DNA of 64,000 nt from Streptomyces griseoviridis (GCA_014649155.1 BMSM01000013.1:1-64000); one strand, 5' to 3'; positions 23,143-32,485 are shown, counted from the stretch's first letter. A program made the numbers and translations. The notes: generated by a model from the sequence alone, not told the origin.

Positions 23143-24510
23143 GTGACACGACCCAGGATTCTGGTGGTCGGCGCAGGTTTCGCCGGTGTGGAGTGCGTCC
23201 GTCGGCTGGAGAGGAAGCTCTCTCCGGGCGAGGCGGAGATCACGCTGGTGACGCCCTTCGCCTACCAGCTCTACCTTCCCCTGCTGCCCCAGGTCGCCTC
23301 AGGCGTGCTGACCCCCCAGTCGGTCGCGGTCTCGCTGCGCCGGAGCAGCAGGTACCGCACCCGGATCATCCCGGGCGGTGCCATCGGCGTGGACCTGAAG
23401 GCCAAGGTCTGCGTGGTGCGCACCATCACCGACAAGATCGTCGACGAGCCGTTCGACTACATCGTGCTGTCGCCCGGGAGCATCACCCGCACCTTCGACA
23501 TCCCGGGGCTGACCGACACCGCGTTCGGCATGAAGACCCTCGCCGAGGCCGCGTACATCCGCGACCACGTCATCACCCAGCTCGACCTGGCGGACGCCAG
23601 CGAGGACCCCGCCGAGCGCGCCTCCCGCCTCCAGTTCGTCGTGGTGGGCGGCGGCTACGCCGGTACGGAGACCGCGGCCTGCCTCCAGCGTCTGACGCAC
23701 GCCGCCGTCAAGCGCTACCCCCGGCTGGACCCGCGGCTGATCAAGTGGCACCTGATCGACATCGCCCCGAAGCTGATGCCGGAACTGGGCGACAAGCTGG
23801 GCCGCAGCGCCCTGGAGATCCTGCGCCGGCGTGGCATCGAGATCTCGCTCGGCGTCTCCATCGCCAAGGCCGGCCCGGAGGAGGTCACCTTCACCGACGG
23901 CCGGGTGATCCCGACCCGCACGCTCATCTGGACGGCGGGTGTCGCCGCCAGCCCGCTGATCGGCACGCTCGGCGCGGAGACGGTCAAGGGACGGCTCGCG
24001 GTCACCGCCGAGATGTGCCTGCCCGACCACGACGGCGTGTTCGCGCTGGGCGACGCGGCGGCCGTGCCCGACCTCGCCAAGGGCCAGGACGGCGCCGTCT
24101 GCCCGCCGACCGCGCAGCACGCGATGCGGCAGGGCACCCATGTCGCGGACAACGTCATCGCCGCGCTGCGCGGGCAGCCGCTGCGGCCGTACGTGCACAA
24201 GGACCTGGGGCTGGTCGTCGACCTCGGTGGCGCGGACGCGGTCTCCAAGCCGCTCGGCGTGGAGCTGCGGGGCCTGCCCGCGCAGGCGGTGGCGCGCGGC
24301 TACCACTGGTCGGCGCTGCGCACCGGCGTCGCCAAGACCCGTGTGATGACCAACTGGCTGCTCAACGCGGTCGCCGGGGACGACTTCGTGCGCACCGGCT
24401 TCCAGGCCCGCAAGCCCGCGAAACTGAAGGACTTCGAGTACACCGACGCCTACCTGTCCCCGGAGGAGGTGCGGGCCCGGGTGGAGGGGGCCGGCCGGGC
24501 ACGGGCCTGA
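23143..24510 (+). CDS. type II NADH dehydrogenase-like FAD/NAD oxidoreductase
   Basis: A 455-aa flavoprotein of the NDH-2 family, predicted to pass electrons from NAD(P)H to quinones at the membrane face. An FAD-binding Rossmann motif (RILVVGAGFAGVECVRRL) lies at the very N-terminus, an NADH-binding motif follows at QFVVVGGGYAGTETAACL, and the second FAD contact is GVFALGDAAAVPDLA. GTG 23143 is chosen because AAAGGG lies 9 bases upstream; ATG 23134 has the same signal directly against it. The gene is not clearly in an operon: a 135-bp gap precedes it. Confidence 0.88.
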   Translation: MTRPRILVVGAGFAGVECVRRLERKLSPGEAEITLVTPFAYQLYLPLLPQVASGVLTPQSVAVSLRRSSRYRTRIIPGGAIGVDLKAKVCVVRTITDKIVDEPFDYIVLSPGSITRTFDIPGLTDTAFGMKTLAEAAYIRDHVITQLDLADASEDPAERASRLQFVVVGGGYAGTETAACLQRLTHAAVKRYPRLDPRLIKWHLIDIAPKLMPELGDKLGRSALEILRRRGIEISLGVSIAKAGPEEVTFTDGRVIPTRTLIWTAGVAASPLIGTLGAETVKGRLAVTAEMCLPDHDGVFALGDAAAVPDLAKGQDGAVCPPTAQHAMRQGTHVADNVIAALRGQPLRPYVHKDLGLVVDLGGADAVSKPLGVELRGLPAQAVARGYHWSALRTGVAKTRVMTNWLLNAVAGDDFVRTGFQARKPAKLKDFEYTDAYLSPEEVRARVEGAGRARA

Positions 24511-24560
24511 GCCGTCCGACCCGGCGCGCCGTTTCCGCTCGCGGCATGACATGCTGAGAA

Positions 24561-26846
24561 GTGGATCTCGGCGTTCGACGATGGGGAGTGTACGGCGGCG
24601 TGAGGGCAGCGGGACGCTCGGTGCGGACACGACTGCGGGACCGCGTCGCCGCCTCCGATCCGGGACTGCTCCGGCTGGTGGCCGGGCTGCGGACGGTGGG
24701 CGCGATCGCACTGGCACTCGCGGTGCTGGCGCTGATCGGCTCCGACGTCACGCATCTGGTGGCCGGCGCGATGGCGGCGATGGTCGCCACCTTCGCCATC
24801 CGGGAGAAGCAGCGCGGCCCGCAGGCGGTCACCCTGGCCCTGGGCCTGCCGGTCGCGCTGGCGTCGGTGTCCCTGGCGGCGCTGCTCTCCTCGCGGGTGG
24901 TGATCGGCGACGTCTTCTTCGTCGTCCTGATCTTCTGCGCCGTCTACGGCCGCCGGTTCGGTGACCGGGGCACGGCGCTCGGCCTGATCGGTTTCCAGCT
25001 CTACTTCGTCTCCCTGTTCGTCGGGGCGACAGTGTCGGGGCTGCCGGAGCTGTACCTGTCGCTCACGGTGGCGTTCGCGTGCAGCGCGCTGGTGCGGTTC
25101 GCGATCGTTCCGGCGACGCCGGCGGGCGTCCTGCAACGGCTGCGGCAGGCGTTCCGGGCCCGGCTGGCCCAGCTGATCTCCGCCCAGCTCGACCTGCTGG
25201 AAGCGGACCCCGACGACATCGACAAGGTGCTGGAGGACCTGCGCGAGGGCACGGCGCGGCTGCACGAGACGGCGCTGATGATCCAGACCCGGCTGGACGA
25301 CAACACGCTCGACGAGTCCACCACGCGACTGGTGCAGCGCCGTATCGCGGACGCGGAGATCGCCGCCGAGCGGCTCGGGCTGCTGCTGCTGACCGCGCGC
25401 AGCGCCCGCCGCGCGGACACCCTCACCCTGCACCTGCCGGGGGCGCCGCTGCCGTCGATGGGCCGGATGCCGGGCACCGACGAGGCGACCGGACTGCTGC
25501 GCCGGGACCTCGCAGCGCTGCGCGAGCTGGTGGTCCGGCCGCCCGCCGAGGCGCGCGGCACCGCCCTGTCCCATCTGCGCAACCGGCTGCTCGGCTACCG
25601 CGACGAGGAGAACCTGCCGGCCGCGTCCCCGGCCGCGCAGGACGTCTTCCGCGGCATCGGTGAGACGGCGCGCGCGGTGATGGGCCTGCGGGTCGCGCTG
25701 GACGGCCCGCAGGACGAGTCCGACGACTCCCCCGCCACCACCCGTTCCCGCGAGGAGCTGGACGCCGAGGACGCGGCGATCGACGCCGGGGAGGCGGCCG
25801 CCGACGAGGCGGAGCCGACCGGGCTGCGGCGCCCCACCACGCGGGCCGCGGTGCAGGTCGCGGTCGGTTCGACGCTGGCCATCGTCGGCGGTGAGATGCT
25901 CTCCGCGCAGCGCTGGTACTGGGCGGTGCTCACCTGCTGGATCGTGTTCATCAACACCGCCTCGACCGGCGAGATCCTGGTCAAGGGCTACCGGCGGCTG
26001 CTGGGCACGGTCTTCGGGGTGGTGGCCGGGATCGTGCTGGCCGGACTGGTGGGGCAGCACACCTGGACGGCGTTCGCGCTGGTCCTGGTGTTCGTCTTCG
26101 CGATGTTCTACACGGCTCCGCTGTCCTACACCCTGATGTCGTTCTTCGTCACGGCCATGCTGGGGCTGCTGTACACCCTGCTGCACACCTACAGCGCCTC
26201 GGTGCTGCTGCTGCGGATCGAGGAGACGGCGCTCGGCGCGGCCTGCGGGGTGGTGGCGGCGGCGCTGGTGCTGCCGGTGCGCACCGACAGCCGGACCGAC
26301 GAGCTGCTGGGCACGGTCCTGGACCGGCTGACCGATGTCACCGAGGGTGCCGTGGACCAGCTCAGCGGCGGGCCCGCGGCCGATCTGCTGGACCGCTCCC
26401 GCGACCTCGACCAGGCGCTGGGCGATCTGCGGGCCGCGACCCAGCCGCTCACGCATCCGATCACGCCGATGCGGGCCCGGCGGGACACCGCGCGGTACGT
26501 GGTGGCGCTGCTGGAGACCTGCGCGTATCACGCGCGGTCGCTGGCGGCGACGGCCGAGCTGCTGCCCACGCACCCCTCCATCGCGGCCGATCCCCGGCTG
26601 CGGGGCGCGGTGCGGCGCACGGTGCGCAACATCGGGGCGATCGCGGCGCACGTCGCCGACCCGGGCGCGGCGACGGAGGTCGAGACGGGCCCGAGCATCG
26701 CCTCGCTCCTGGAGTACGACGCCGCGGGCGTGCCGCGCTACGGCCGGATCACCGGCCGGGTGCTGCGGCATCTGGAGCGGCTGGACGAGGCGGTGACCGG
26801 TCTCGCCCGGCCGCTGGGCGTGCCCGTCGCGGCGCCGAAGCGGTGA
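24561..26846 (+). CDS. FUSC-family membrane protein (aromatic acid exporter-like)
   Basis: A 761-aa membrane protein with the two-block layout of FUSC/YccS proteins: about six helices in residues 40-190 (AIALALAVLALIGSDV to LYLSLTVAFACSALVRFAIV), a cytosolic coiled region of about 200 residues, a second set of six helices near 430-580 (LAIVGGEMLSAQRWYWAVLT onward), and a cytosolic tail. The family exports fusaric or other aromatic acids, but the substrate here is unknown. GTG 24561 has no clear ribosome site; GTG 24588 or 24600 may be the true start. The 3' neighbour is convergent. Confidence 0.82.
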   Translation: MDLGVRRWGVYGGVRAAGRSVRTRLRDRVAASDPGLLRLVAGLRTVGAIALALAVLALIGSDVTHLVAGAMAAMVATFAIREKQRGPQAVTLALGLPVALASVSLAALLSSRVVIGDVFFVVLIFCAVYGRRFGDRGTALGLIGFQLYFVSLFVGATVSGLPELYLSLTVAFACSALVRFAIVPATPAGVLQRLRQAFRARLAQLISAQLDLLEADPDDIDKVLEDLREGTARLHETALMIQTRLDDNTLDESTTRLVQRRIADAEIAAERLGLLLLTARSARRADTLTLHLPGAPLPSMGRMPGTDEATGLLRRDLAALRELVVRPPAEARGTALSHLRNRLLGYRDEENLPAASPAAQDVFRGIGETARAVMGLRVALDGPQDESDDSPATTRSREELDAEDAAIDAGEAAADEAEPTGLRRPTTRAAVQVAVGSTLAIVGGEMLSAQRWYWAVLTCWIVFINTASTGEILVKGYRRLLGTVFGVVAGIVLAGLVGQHTWTAFALVLVFVFAMFYTAPLSYTLMSFFVTAMLGLLYTLLHTYSASVLLLRIEETALGAACGVVAAALVLPVRTDSRTDELLGTVLDRLTDVTEGAVDQLSGGPAADLLDRSRDLDQALGDLRAATQPLTHPITPMRARRDTARYVVALLETCAYHARSLAATAELLPTHPSIAADPRLRGAVRRTVRNIGAIAAHVADPGAATEVETGPSIASLLEYDAAGVPRYGRITGRVLRHLERLDEAVTGLARPLGVPVAAPKR

Positions 26847-26881
26847 CGGCGGGCACCCCTGCGCTCCGGTGGGCGGGGGTT

Positions 26882-27313
26882 TCAGAAGTCGCTGGGCAGA
26901 CCGCTCGCCTCGGCGATGCCGCGCAGCTCCTCGTTCTGCCGGTGGCGTTCCTTGAGGTAGTCGGCGATCTCGCCGAGGCGGTCCGGGTCGGAGGCGGTGG
27001 CCGCGTCGGTGACCACTCTGATCGGACCGGTCTCCTCGGTGCTGATCTCTATCACCTCGTTGTCGAGCCGACCGGTCACCGCGGTGGCGATGACCAGAGC
27101 CGCTTCGTCGCGGATCTCCTGGGGCAGGGCGTCGGCGTCCTGTCCGTCGAGGGAGAAGTCGATGGTGGGCAGTTGTTGCTCGTCGATCGCCCGCAGAACC
27201 GGCTCCACGACGTTGAGCAGCATCCGGTAGTCCTCGGTGTCCATCCGGATGCGCAGAAGGTCGAGGTAGACGTCCACGGGACGGCCGTCCGGCGGAATCT
27301 CGTGTTCGTTCAT
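26882..27313 (-). CDS. conserved hypothetical protein
   Basis: A 143-aa acidic soluble protein I do not recognise. It is mainly helical at its start (DVYLDLLRIRMDTEDYRMLLNVVEPVLRAID), then has a beta part (LDNEVIEISTEETGPIRVV) and a basic helical end (IADYLKERHRQNEELRGIAEA). No signal peptide, Cys pair or membrane segment. ATG 27313 is chosen because upstream sequence in this frame is low complexity. It lies 77 bp downstream of the DUF1206 gene on the same strand and may be in the same transcript. Confidence 0.6.
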   Translation of the reverse strand: MNEHEIPPDGRPVDVYLDLLRIRMDTEDYRMLLNVVEPVLRAIDEQQLPTIDFSLDGQDADALPQEIRDEAALVIATAVTGRLDNEVIEISTEETGPIRVVTDAATASDPDRLGEIADYLKERHRQNEELRGIAEASGLPSDF

Positions 27314-27390
27314 CCGTGCCGTGTTCCCCTTCCCGGATCGCTTCAGACATCGGCCGGTACGCCGGTCTCGTACGGGGCGTCCGCGGTGTC

Positions 27391-28230
27391 TCAGACGCGG
27401 CGCCAGCGGGCCAGGCAGAAGGAGAAGACGCCGAACAGGACCAGGCCCGCCGCGACCAGGACCAGCAGCCAGGGGCCGAGCGGGGTGTCGGCGAAGGAGC
27501 GCAGGGTGTCGTCGAGGCCCTTGGCCCGGTCGGGCTGGTAGTCGACGGCGGCCCGCACGGCGAAGGCGCCGGCCACGGCGAAGACCAGGCCCCGGGCCAC
27601 TCCCCCGGCGATGCCGGTGACGTCCACCAGCCGCCGGGACCAGGGCGCCAGCTCGCCCGTCTTCAGCTTCTTGCGGTAGCTGCGGCGGGCCGCCTGTACG
27701 CCCATCACCAGGCCGGCGACGACTATGCCGACGCCGACGAGGCCGACCAGCCACCGCCCGGCGGGTGCCTCCATGACCCGGGCGGTGACGTCGCGGGACT
27801 GCTGGTCGCTGGAGCCGCCGGAGCCGTTGCCGGGGCTCGCGGCGAAGGCCAGCACCGAGTAGGCGACGAAGGCGTAGAACACGCAGCGGGCGGTGGACGC
27901 CAGCCGCTTCTTGGCCTTGCGGCCGTCGGGTCCGACGGCGCCGAACACGGCTTCCGACAGCCGCCACAGGGCCATGCCCACCAGGCCGATGCCCAGGGCC
28001 CACAGCAGTACGGAGCCGAACGGCTTGTCGGCCAGTTCCTCCAGGGCGCCGGAGCGGTCGGCCTCCCGGTTGCCGGTGCCGAAGGCGATCTGCAGGGCCA
28101 GCACGCCGACCAGCAGGTAGATCACGCCCCGGGCGGTGAGCCCGGCGCGGGCGGCGCCCTCGGCGGCCGTGCCGTCGGCGGCCCGGCGCGCCTTCGCCCG
28201 GCCCGTTCCCGTCAAGACTCTCGCGGTCAT
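27391..28230 (-). CDS. DUF1206 membrane protein
   Basis: A 279-aa integral membrane protein with six predicted helices arranged as three pairs, the DUF1206 repeat pattern (LTARGVIYLLVGVLALQIAF; TARCVFYAFVAYSVLAFAA; VARGLVFAVAGAFAVRAAV, each followed by a partner helix such as LVGMALWRLSEAVFG). Function unknown. The start at 28230 (MTARVLTGTG) has GGAGG 8 bases upstream; the frame is open to 28512 but the extra residues are Arg/Gly/Pro-rich and unlike the family. Confidence 0.8.
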   Translation of the reverse strand: MTARVLTGTGRAKARRAADGTAAEGAARAGLTARGVIYLLVGVLALQIAFGTGNREADRSGALEELADKPFGSVLLWALGIGLVGMALWRLSEAVFGAVGPDGRKAKKRLASTARCVFYAFVAYSVLAFAASPGNGSGGSSDQQSRDVTARVMEAPAGRWLVGLVGVGIVVAGLVMGVQAARRSYRKKLKTGELAPWSRRLVDVTGIAGGVARGLVFAVAGAFAVRAAVDYQPDRAKGLDDTLRSFADTPLGPWLLVLVAAGLVLFGVFSFCLARWRRV

Positions 28231-28609
28231 GTCTCGTCCTCCCCTGTTCCGGAGTCCCGGATGCCCCCGCGCGGGCCCCGCACACCCGGCGGGCGGGGGG
28301 CCGTTACGGATCGTCCGGTTCCGGCGCGACCGGGCGCCGCGCGCCGCGCGGGCCGGCGCGTGCGGGGCCCCAGGGCGTCCGTGACGGCCGTGCGGCCCGG
28401 CCAGGCGAGCCAGCGGCCCGTCCCGGTGCCGATGCCGCCCAGGGCGCCGGGACGGGCCGGCTCCACCACGGCCTGCCGTGCGGATCGGGTCGCGGTCACG
28501 TGTCGTCGTCACGCCCTCCGCCCTCGTCGCCGTACCGCCGCCGCCCGTCCCGCGCCGGGCGGGACGAGGCGGCGGTACGGCGCTCCGGCCGGCGGGCCCG
28601 GCCGCCGGG
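28231..28609. other. 379-bp region with no convincing gene
   Basis: It holds the upstream region of the DUF1206 gene and a compound hairpin at 28529-28581. A 90-codon reverse frame (28227-28499, GTG start) overlaps the DUF1206 ATG by 4 bp, but its Arg/Pro/Gly-rich translation looks like chance coding in GC-rich DNA. Confidence 0.5.
28529..28581. terminator. large compound hairpin, terminator after the DUF5133 gene
   Basis: Outer arms 28529-28542 and 28568-28581 are a perfect 14-bp inverted repeat; inside, 28547-28553 and 28559-28565 form a second 7-bp stem. It begins 29 bp past the stop of the reverse-strand DUF5133 gene, the right place for its terminator. Confidence 0.7.
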
Positions 28610-28837
28610 TCAGGCCGCGGGCACGGCCGACGGGGCGGCGGGGACGGGGGCCAGCCAGGCGCGGGCCGCGTGGAGGGCGGCGCGCACGTCGCGGGTGCCG
28701 GTCGACACGCACAGCGTGTACGCCAGGTCCCGGGCGCGCGGGCTCGCCTCGGCCGGGCGGCCGGCCGGGTCGCCGGCCGCCTCCGCCTCGTACGCGTCGA
28801 CGAGCCTGCGCAGCACGGCCGGGTGGGGCTTCAGCAT
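28610..28837 (-). CDS. DUF5133-type small protein
   Basis: A 75-aa protein beginning LKPHPAVLRRLVDAYEAEAA and containing DLAYTLCVSTGTRDVRAAL, the pattern of DUF5133 proteins found across Streptomyces. It is predicted all-helical and soluble, with unknown function. It follows the sigma factor gene on the same strand by 71 bp and precedes a strong terminator hairpin, so it may be co-transcribed with the sigma gene. Its upstream sequence contains a tandem 24-bp duplication. Confidence 0.7.
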   Translation of the reverse strand: MLKPHPAVLRRLVDAYEAEAAGDPAGRPAEASPRARDLAYTLCVSTGTRDVRAALHAARAWLAPVPAAPSAVPAA

Positions 28838-28847
28838 CGGGGTCCGT

Positions 28848-28895
28848 TCTCTCGTGGGGGGTCGGTGCGGCTCTCTCGTGGGGGGTCGGTGCGGC
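28848..28895. repeat. tandem direct repeat, 2 x 24 bp
   Basis: Copies at 28848-28871 and 28872-28895 are identical. They fill most of the gap between the sigma gene stop and the DUF5133 start and duplicate the ACGAGAGA element just ahead of the DUF5133 ribosome-binding area. Confidence 0.85.
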
Positions 28896-28908
28896 GCGGG
28901 TCGCCGGG

Positions 28909-29781
28909 TCAGCCGCGGCGGGCGGGGCGCTTGCCCATCGCCTCGTCGCGGACCCGGGCGCAGCTGCGGCTGATGAGCCGGGAGACGTGCATCTGCGAGA
29001 TGCCGAGCTTGTCGGCTATGCGGCTCTGGGTCATGTCCTCGAAGAAGCGCATGTAGAGGATGGCGCGCTCCCGCTCGGGCAGCCTGCGCAGGCCCTCCTT
29101 GGCGGACTCGCGGTCGACCACGATGTCGTAGGAGTCGTCGGCGGAGCCGAGGGTGTCGGCGAGGCTGTAGCCGTCGTCGCCGGCCGAGAGTTCGGCGTCC
29201 AGCGACAGGGTGCTGAAGCTCTCCAGCGCCTCCATGCCGGCGGTGACCTCGTCCTCGGTGAGGCCGGTGTGGGCGGCGATGTCGGCGGTCGAGGGCTCGG
29301 GGCTGCCCGGGTTCTGGGTCAGCTCGCGCCGGGCCACCCGCACCTTGTTGCGCAGTTCCTGGACCCGGCGGGGCACCCGCAGGGCCCACATGCGGTCGCG
29401 GAAGTGCCGCTTGACCTCACCGGTGATGGTGGGGACGGCGTAACTCTCGAAGGCACCCCGCTCCGGGTCGAACCGGTCGATGGCCTTCACCAGGCCCAGT
29501 GCGGCGACCTGGCGGAGGTCCTCGACCGACTCGCCGCGGTCGCGGAAGCGGCCGGCGATGCGGTGGGCCATGGGCAGCCACGCGGTGACGAGTTCGTCGC
29601 GGACCGCGTCCCGCTCGGGACCGTCCTCCAGTTCCGCCAGCCGGACGAACAGGCTCGCGGTGTCGGGGGCGTCGTCGTGGCGGCGCCGGGCCGGCCCGGC
29701 CGACGGATCGGCGGCGGGCTCGGTCACGGTGGCGGCGGGCTGGGCTGCGGCGGGACGGTCGGTGGGCGTGTCGATGAGCAT
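28909..29781 (-). CDS. SigB/SigF-family RNA polymerase sigma factor
   Basis: A 290-aa sigma-70 group 3 factor of the general stress type. Region 2 holds LVTAWLPMAHRIAGRFRDRG, DLRQVAALGLVKAIDRFDPERG and the -10-reading AFESYAVPTITGEVKRHFRD; region 3 is PSTADIAAHTGLTEDEVTAGM; region 4 is LPERERAILYMRF then TQSRIADKLGISQMHVSRLI. The ATG has AGGAG 9 bases upstream. The adjacent RsbW-like gene (29953-30396) lies upstream on the same strand, as expected for a cognate anti-sigma factor. By gene order it may correspond to S. coelicolor SigM, an inference from memory. Confidence 0.92.
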   Translation of the reverse strand: MLIDTPTDRPAAAQPAATVTEPAADPSAGPARRRHDDAPDTASLFVRLAELEDGPERDAVRDELVTAWLPMAHRIAGRFRDRGESVEDLRQVAALGLVKAIDRFDPERGAFESYAVPTITGEVKRHFRDRMWALRVPRRVQELRNKVRVARRELTQNPGSPEPSTADIAAHTGLTEDEVTAGMEALESFSTLSLDAELSAGDDGYSLADTLGSADDSYDIVVDRESAKEGLRRLPERERAILYMRFFEDMTQSRIADKLGISQMHVSRLISRSCARVRDEAMGKRPARRG

Positions 29782-29952
29782 GCGGATTCGCTCCTGAACG
29801 GTGGTCTCAGGGGACTGTCCGCGGGAACGGGGCCGAGATCGACTGGAGCGTCGAAGCAGCCATACCGCTCCCGCTGCTGCGCCTCCGGTCCGAAGCACGA
29901 AACTGCGACTGCCCCTGCCTTCCGGGAACAAACTCCGCTTTTCGAAAAGTAC

Positions 29953-30396
29953 TCAGGACAGCGGTACGAGGACGCTGATGCACTTGCCGCCGGACGGAAG
30001 TCCGGAGACCCTGACGTCGCGTGCCAGGCGGCAGACGATGGGCCAGCCGCGGCCGCCCACCCGCCAGCGGCCCTGCCGGTCGGCGGGCGGCACCGGCGCG
30101 GGCAGCGCGTCGCTGCGGTCGCTGACCGACACCCGCAGGGCGGGGCCGTCGACGTCGATCCGGAAGTCGGTGACACCGCCGCCGTGCAGGATGGCGTTGG
30201 TGGTGAGTTCCGAGGCGACCAGCAGCGCGTCGGACAGGGCGTCGGCGTCGCACCGGGCACCGCCCGACCGGCAGCGCGCGGAGATCGCGCGTTCCACGGC
30301 CCGGCGGGCCTCGGCGGGTTTGCTCGGCCGCAGCGGCCGGCCCTGCTCGTCACCGGGCCGTCCGGCGGCGTCGGGGGTCATGGGGCTTTCACACAT
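29953..30396 (-). CDS. RsbW-like anti-sigma factor / serine kinase
   Basis: A 147-aa HATPase_c protein with N box LLVASELTTNAILHGGGV, a G1-like segment SVSDRSDALPAPV and a G2-like segment GGRGWPIVCRLARDVRV. It probably binds the SigB-family factor encoded immediately downstream and is released by a phosphatase-activated STAS antagonist. GGGAG lies 8 bases before ATG 30396, which supports that start over ATG 30381. The 171-bp gap to the sigma gene leaves room for a second promoter. Confidence 0.85.
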   Translation of the reverse strand: MCESPMTPDAAGRPGDEQGRPLRPSKPAEARRAVERAISARCRSGGARCDADALSDALLVASELTTNAILHGGGVTDFRIDVDGPALRVSVSDRSDALPAPVPPADRQGRWRVGGRGWPIVCRLARDVRVSGLPSGGKCISVLVPLS

Positions 30397-30574
30397 CCGT
30401 CAGCTCCCTGATCGGTGGAACCAAGAAGAACCAAGAACCGAGAACCGAGCCGGAGCCCGCCGTGCTCACGGCCGTCTCGCTGTACCGGCTGACCTCTCCC
30501 CGCACCGGCAAACCTCGCGGCATCCGTACGGCGCAACGGCCATGCGGGCGTCGTACCGGGGGTACGTGGTGTCC

Positions 30575-30796
30575 ATGACGGATGTCGTGGACTCGGACGA
30601 ACTGCTGCGCCGGATGCACCGGGCGCGGGCCTGCGCGGCCCAGGAGGAGCGGAACTGGCACACCCGGAGCGGGGAGCTGCGCGGCTCCGACCCGGAGGCG
30701 GCCCGGGAGGCAGCGGTACGGGCGGTGGCGTACGAGACGGTCCTGCGGGTGCTGGACGAGATCCTCACCCCGGGGCGGCGGGCCGAGGGGACCTGA
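30575..30796 (+). CDS. small conserved hypothetical protein
   Basis: A 73-aa charged helical protein (DSDELLRRMHRARACAAQEERNWHTRSGELRGSD, shown here in part: DSDELLRRMHRARACAAQ, AVAYETVLRVLDEILTP). I do not recognise the family. ATG 30542 is an in-frame alternative. A GGGTAC hexamer at 30560-30565 ends 9 bp before this ATG, but no GNNT lies at SigB spacing. It points the same way as the decarboxylase gene, 136 bp downstream. Confidence 0.5.
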   Translation: MTDVVDSDELLRRMHRARACAAQEERNWHTRSGELRGSDPEAAREAAVRAVAYETVLRVLDEILTPGRRAEGT

Positions 30797-30932
30797 CCCC
30801 GGGCGGGCGCCTCCGGAGGGCCGGCGCGCGGCCCGGCGGCCGGCTCCCCGGAGGACGGCCGTCCCCGGCCCCGCATCCCCGCCGGGAACGGCGGTGCCGA
30901 TTGGCCGGCTCCCGGCGGGGAAGCCGCAGGGG

Positions 30933-32411
30933 ATGGCCATCGATCACACGCGGGCACCGGTTCTGGAAGCCCTCGCCGACTACCGTCGCGAGGGCCGTCT
31001 GTCGTTCACGCCCCCGGGGCACAAACAGGCCCGGGGCGCCGATCCGGCGGTGCGGGAGGTACTGGGCGACGCCGTCTTCCTCGGTGACGTGCTGGCGACC
31101 GGCGGGCTCGACGACCGGCTCACCCGCGACCGGGTGCTCCAGCGCGCCCAGGAGCTGATGGCCGACGCCGTCCACGCCGATCACACGTTCTTCTCCACCT
31201 GCGGCAGCTCCCTGTCGGTCAAGGCGGCGATGCTCGCGGTCGCCGGCCCGCACGAGAAGCTGCTGATCGGCCGGGACGCCCACAAGTCCGTGGTGTCCGG
31301 CCTGGTGCTGTCCGGTATCGAACCGGTCTGGGTCGAGCCCCGCTGGGACGCGGAACGGCACCTCGCCCATCCGCCGTCCGCCGCGGAGTACGAGGCCGCC
31401 TTCGCCGCGCACCCGGACGCCCGGGGCGCGCTGGTCACCAGCCCGACGCCGTACGGCGCCGGCGCGGACCTGCGGGCCGTCGCCGAGGTCTGCCACCGGC
31501 GCGGCCGGCCGCTGATCGTCGACGAGGCGTGGGGCGCGCACCTGCCGTTCCACCCGGATCTGCCGTCCTGGGCGATGGACGCGGGCGCCGACATCTGTGT
31601 GACCAGCATCCACAAGATGGGCAGCGGCCTGGAGCAGGGCTCGGTCTTCCACCTCCAGGGCGACCTGGTCGAACCCGGGCTGCTCGGCATGCGCGCGGAC
31701 CTGCTCAGCACCACCAGCCCCTCGGCGCTGATCTACGCGGGGCTGGACGGCTGGCGCCGCCAGATGGCGCTGCGCGGGCAGGAGATCATGGGTGGCGCGC
31801 TGGAGCTGGCGGCGGAGACGCGGGCCGCGATCGAGGAGATCGACGGCATGCACGTCAACGACCGGGCCGACTTCTGCGGGCCGGGGCTGGCCGACGGCTT
31901 CGACCCGCTGCCGGTGGTGATCGACCTCGACGGGCTGGGCGTCTCCGGTTACCAGGCCGCCGACTGGCTGCGCGAGCGGCGCGGTGTCGTCGCCCACCTC
32001 ACCGACCACCGGCGGATCGGCGCGCAGATCACCCACGGCGACGACCGGGAGACCACCGGGGAACTGCTGGCGGCGCTCAAGGAGCTGGCGCACGCCGCCC
32101 CCGGGCTGCCCGACGCCCCGCGGGTGGCGGTGCCCTCCCCGGCCGAGCTGCGGATGGAGCAGGTGCGGCTGCCCCGGGACGCGTTCTTCGGACCGGCCGA
32201 GGATGTGCCGCTGGAGCGCGCGGCCGGCCGGATCGCGGCGGAGATGATCACGCCGTACCCGCCGGGCATCCCGGCCGTGCTCCCCGGCGAGCGGCTGACC
32301 GAGCCGGTGCTGCGCTATCTGACGAGCGGGCGGGACGCCGGGATGTTCCTGCCCGACCCGAGCGATCCAGCGCTGGGGACGGTGCGGGTCGCCGCGGGGG
32401 ACGCCGGGTGA
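30933..32411 (+). CDS. Orn/Lys/Arg decarboxylase family PLP enzyme
   Basis: A 492-aa fold-type I PLP enzyme of the OKR_DC_1 family, predicted to decarboxylate a basic amino acid to a polyamine precursor. The N-terminus LADYRREGRLSFTPPGHKQARG is the family opening; HTFFSTCGSSLSVKAAM forms the cofactor phosphate site; LIVDEAWGAHLPFH carries the PLP-pairing Asp; and Lys228 in TSIHKMGSGLEQGS is the Schiff-base lysine. The C-terminal domain (LERAAGRIAAEMITPYPPGIP) is present, so the enzyme looks complete. Substrate cannot be fixed from sequence; Lys and Arg are both plausible. ATG 30933 has only AGGGG directly before it. Confidence 0.85.
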   Translation: MAIDHTRAPVLEALADYRREGRLSFTPPGHKQARGADPAVREVLGDAVFLGDVLATGGLDDRLTRDRVLQRAQELMADAVHADHTFFSTCGSSLSVKAAMLAVAGPHEKLLIGRDAHKSVVSGLVLSGIEPVWVEPRWDAERHLAHPPSAAEYEAAFAAHPDARGALVTSPTPYGAGADLRAVAEVCHRRGRPLIVDEAWGAHLPFHPDLPSWAMDAGADICVTSIHKMGSGLEQGSVFHLQGDLVEPGLLGMRADLLSTTSPSALIYAGLDGWRRQMALRGQEIMGGALELAAETRAAIEEIDGMHVNDRADFCGPGLADGFDPLPVVIDLDGLGVSGYQAADWLRERRGVVAHLTDHRRIGAQITHGDDRETTGELLAALKELAHAAPGLPDAPRVAVPSPAELRMEQVRLPRDAFFGPAEDVPLERAAGRIAAEMITPYPPGIPAVLPGERLTEPVLRYLTSGRDAGMFLPDPSDPALGTVRVAAGDAG

Positions 32412-32485
32412 CGCCGGGACCCCCGCGCCGGGTGGGACGGGTCACGCGCCCGGGGTCCGATTTCACGGAACCTCCGCAAATGGTT

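Noticed and set aside
28227..28499. 90-codon reverse frame overlapping the DUF1206 start by 4 bp
   Set aside because: The overlap is attractive, but the sequence is Arg/Pro/Gly-rich with no structure, the ribosome site is poorly spaced and a terminator lies just upstream.
27391..28512. Longer 373-codon start for the DUF1206 gene
   Set aside because: The extra residues are low complexity and the DUF1206 family length matches the shorter form starting at 28230 with a strong GGAGG.
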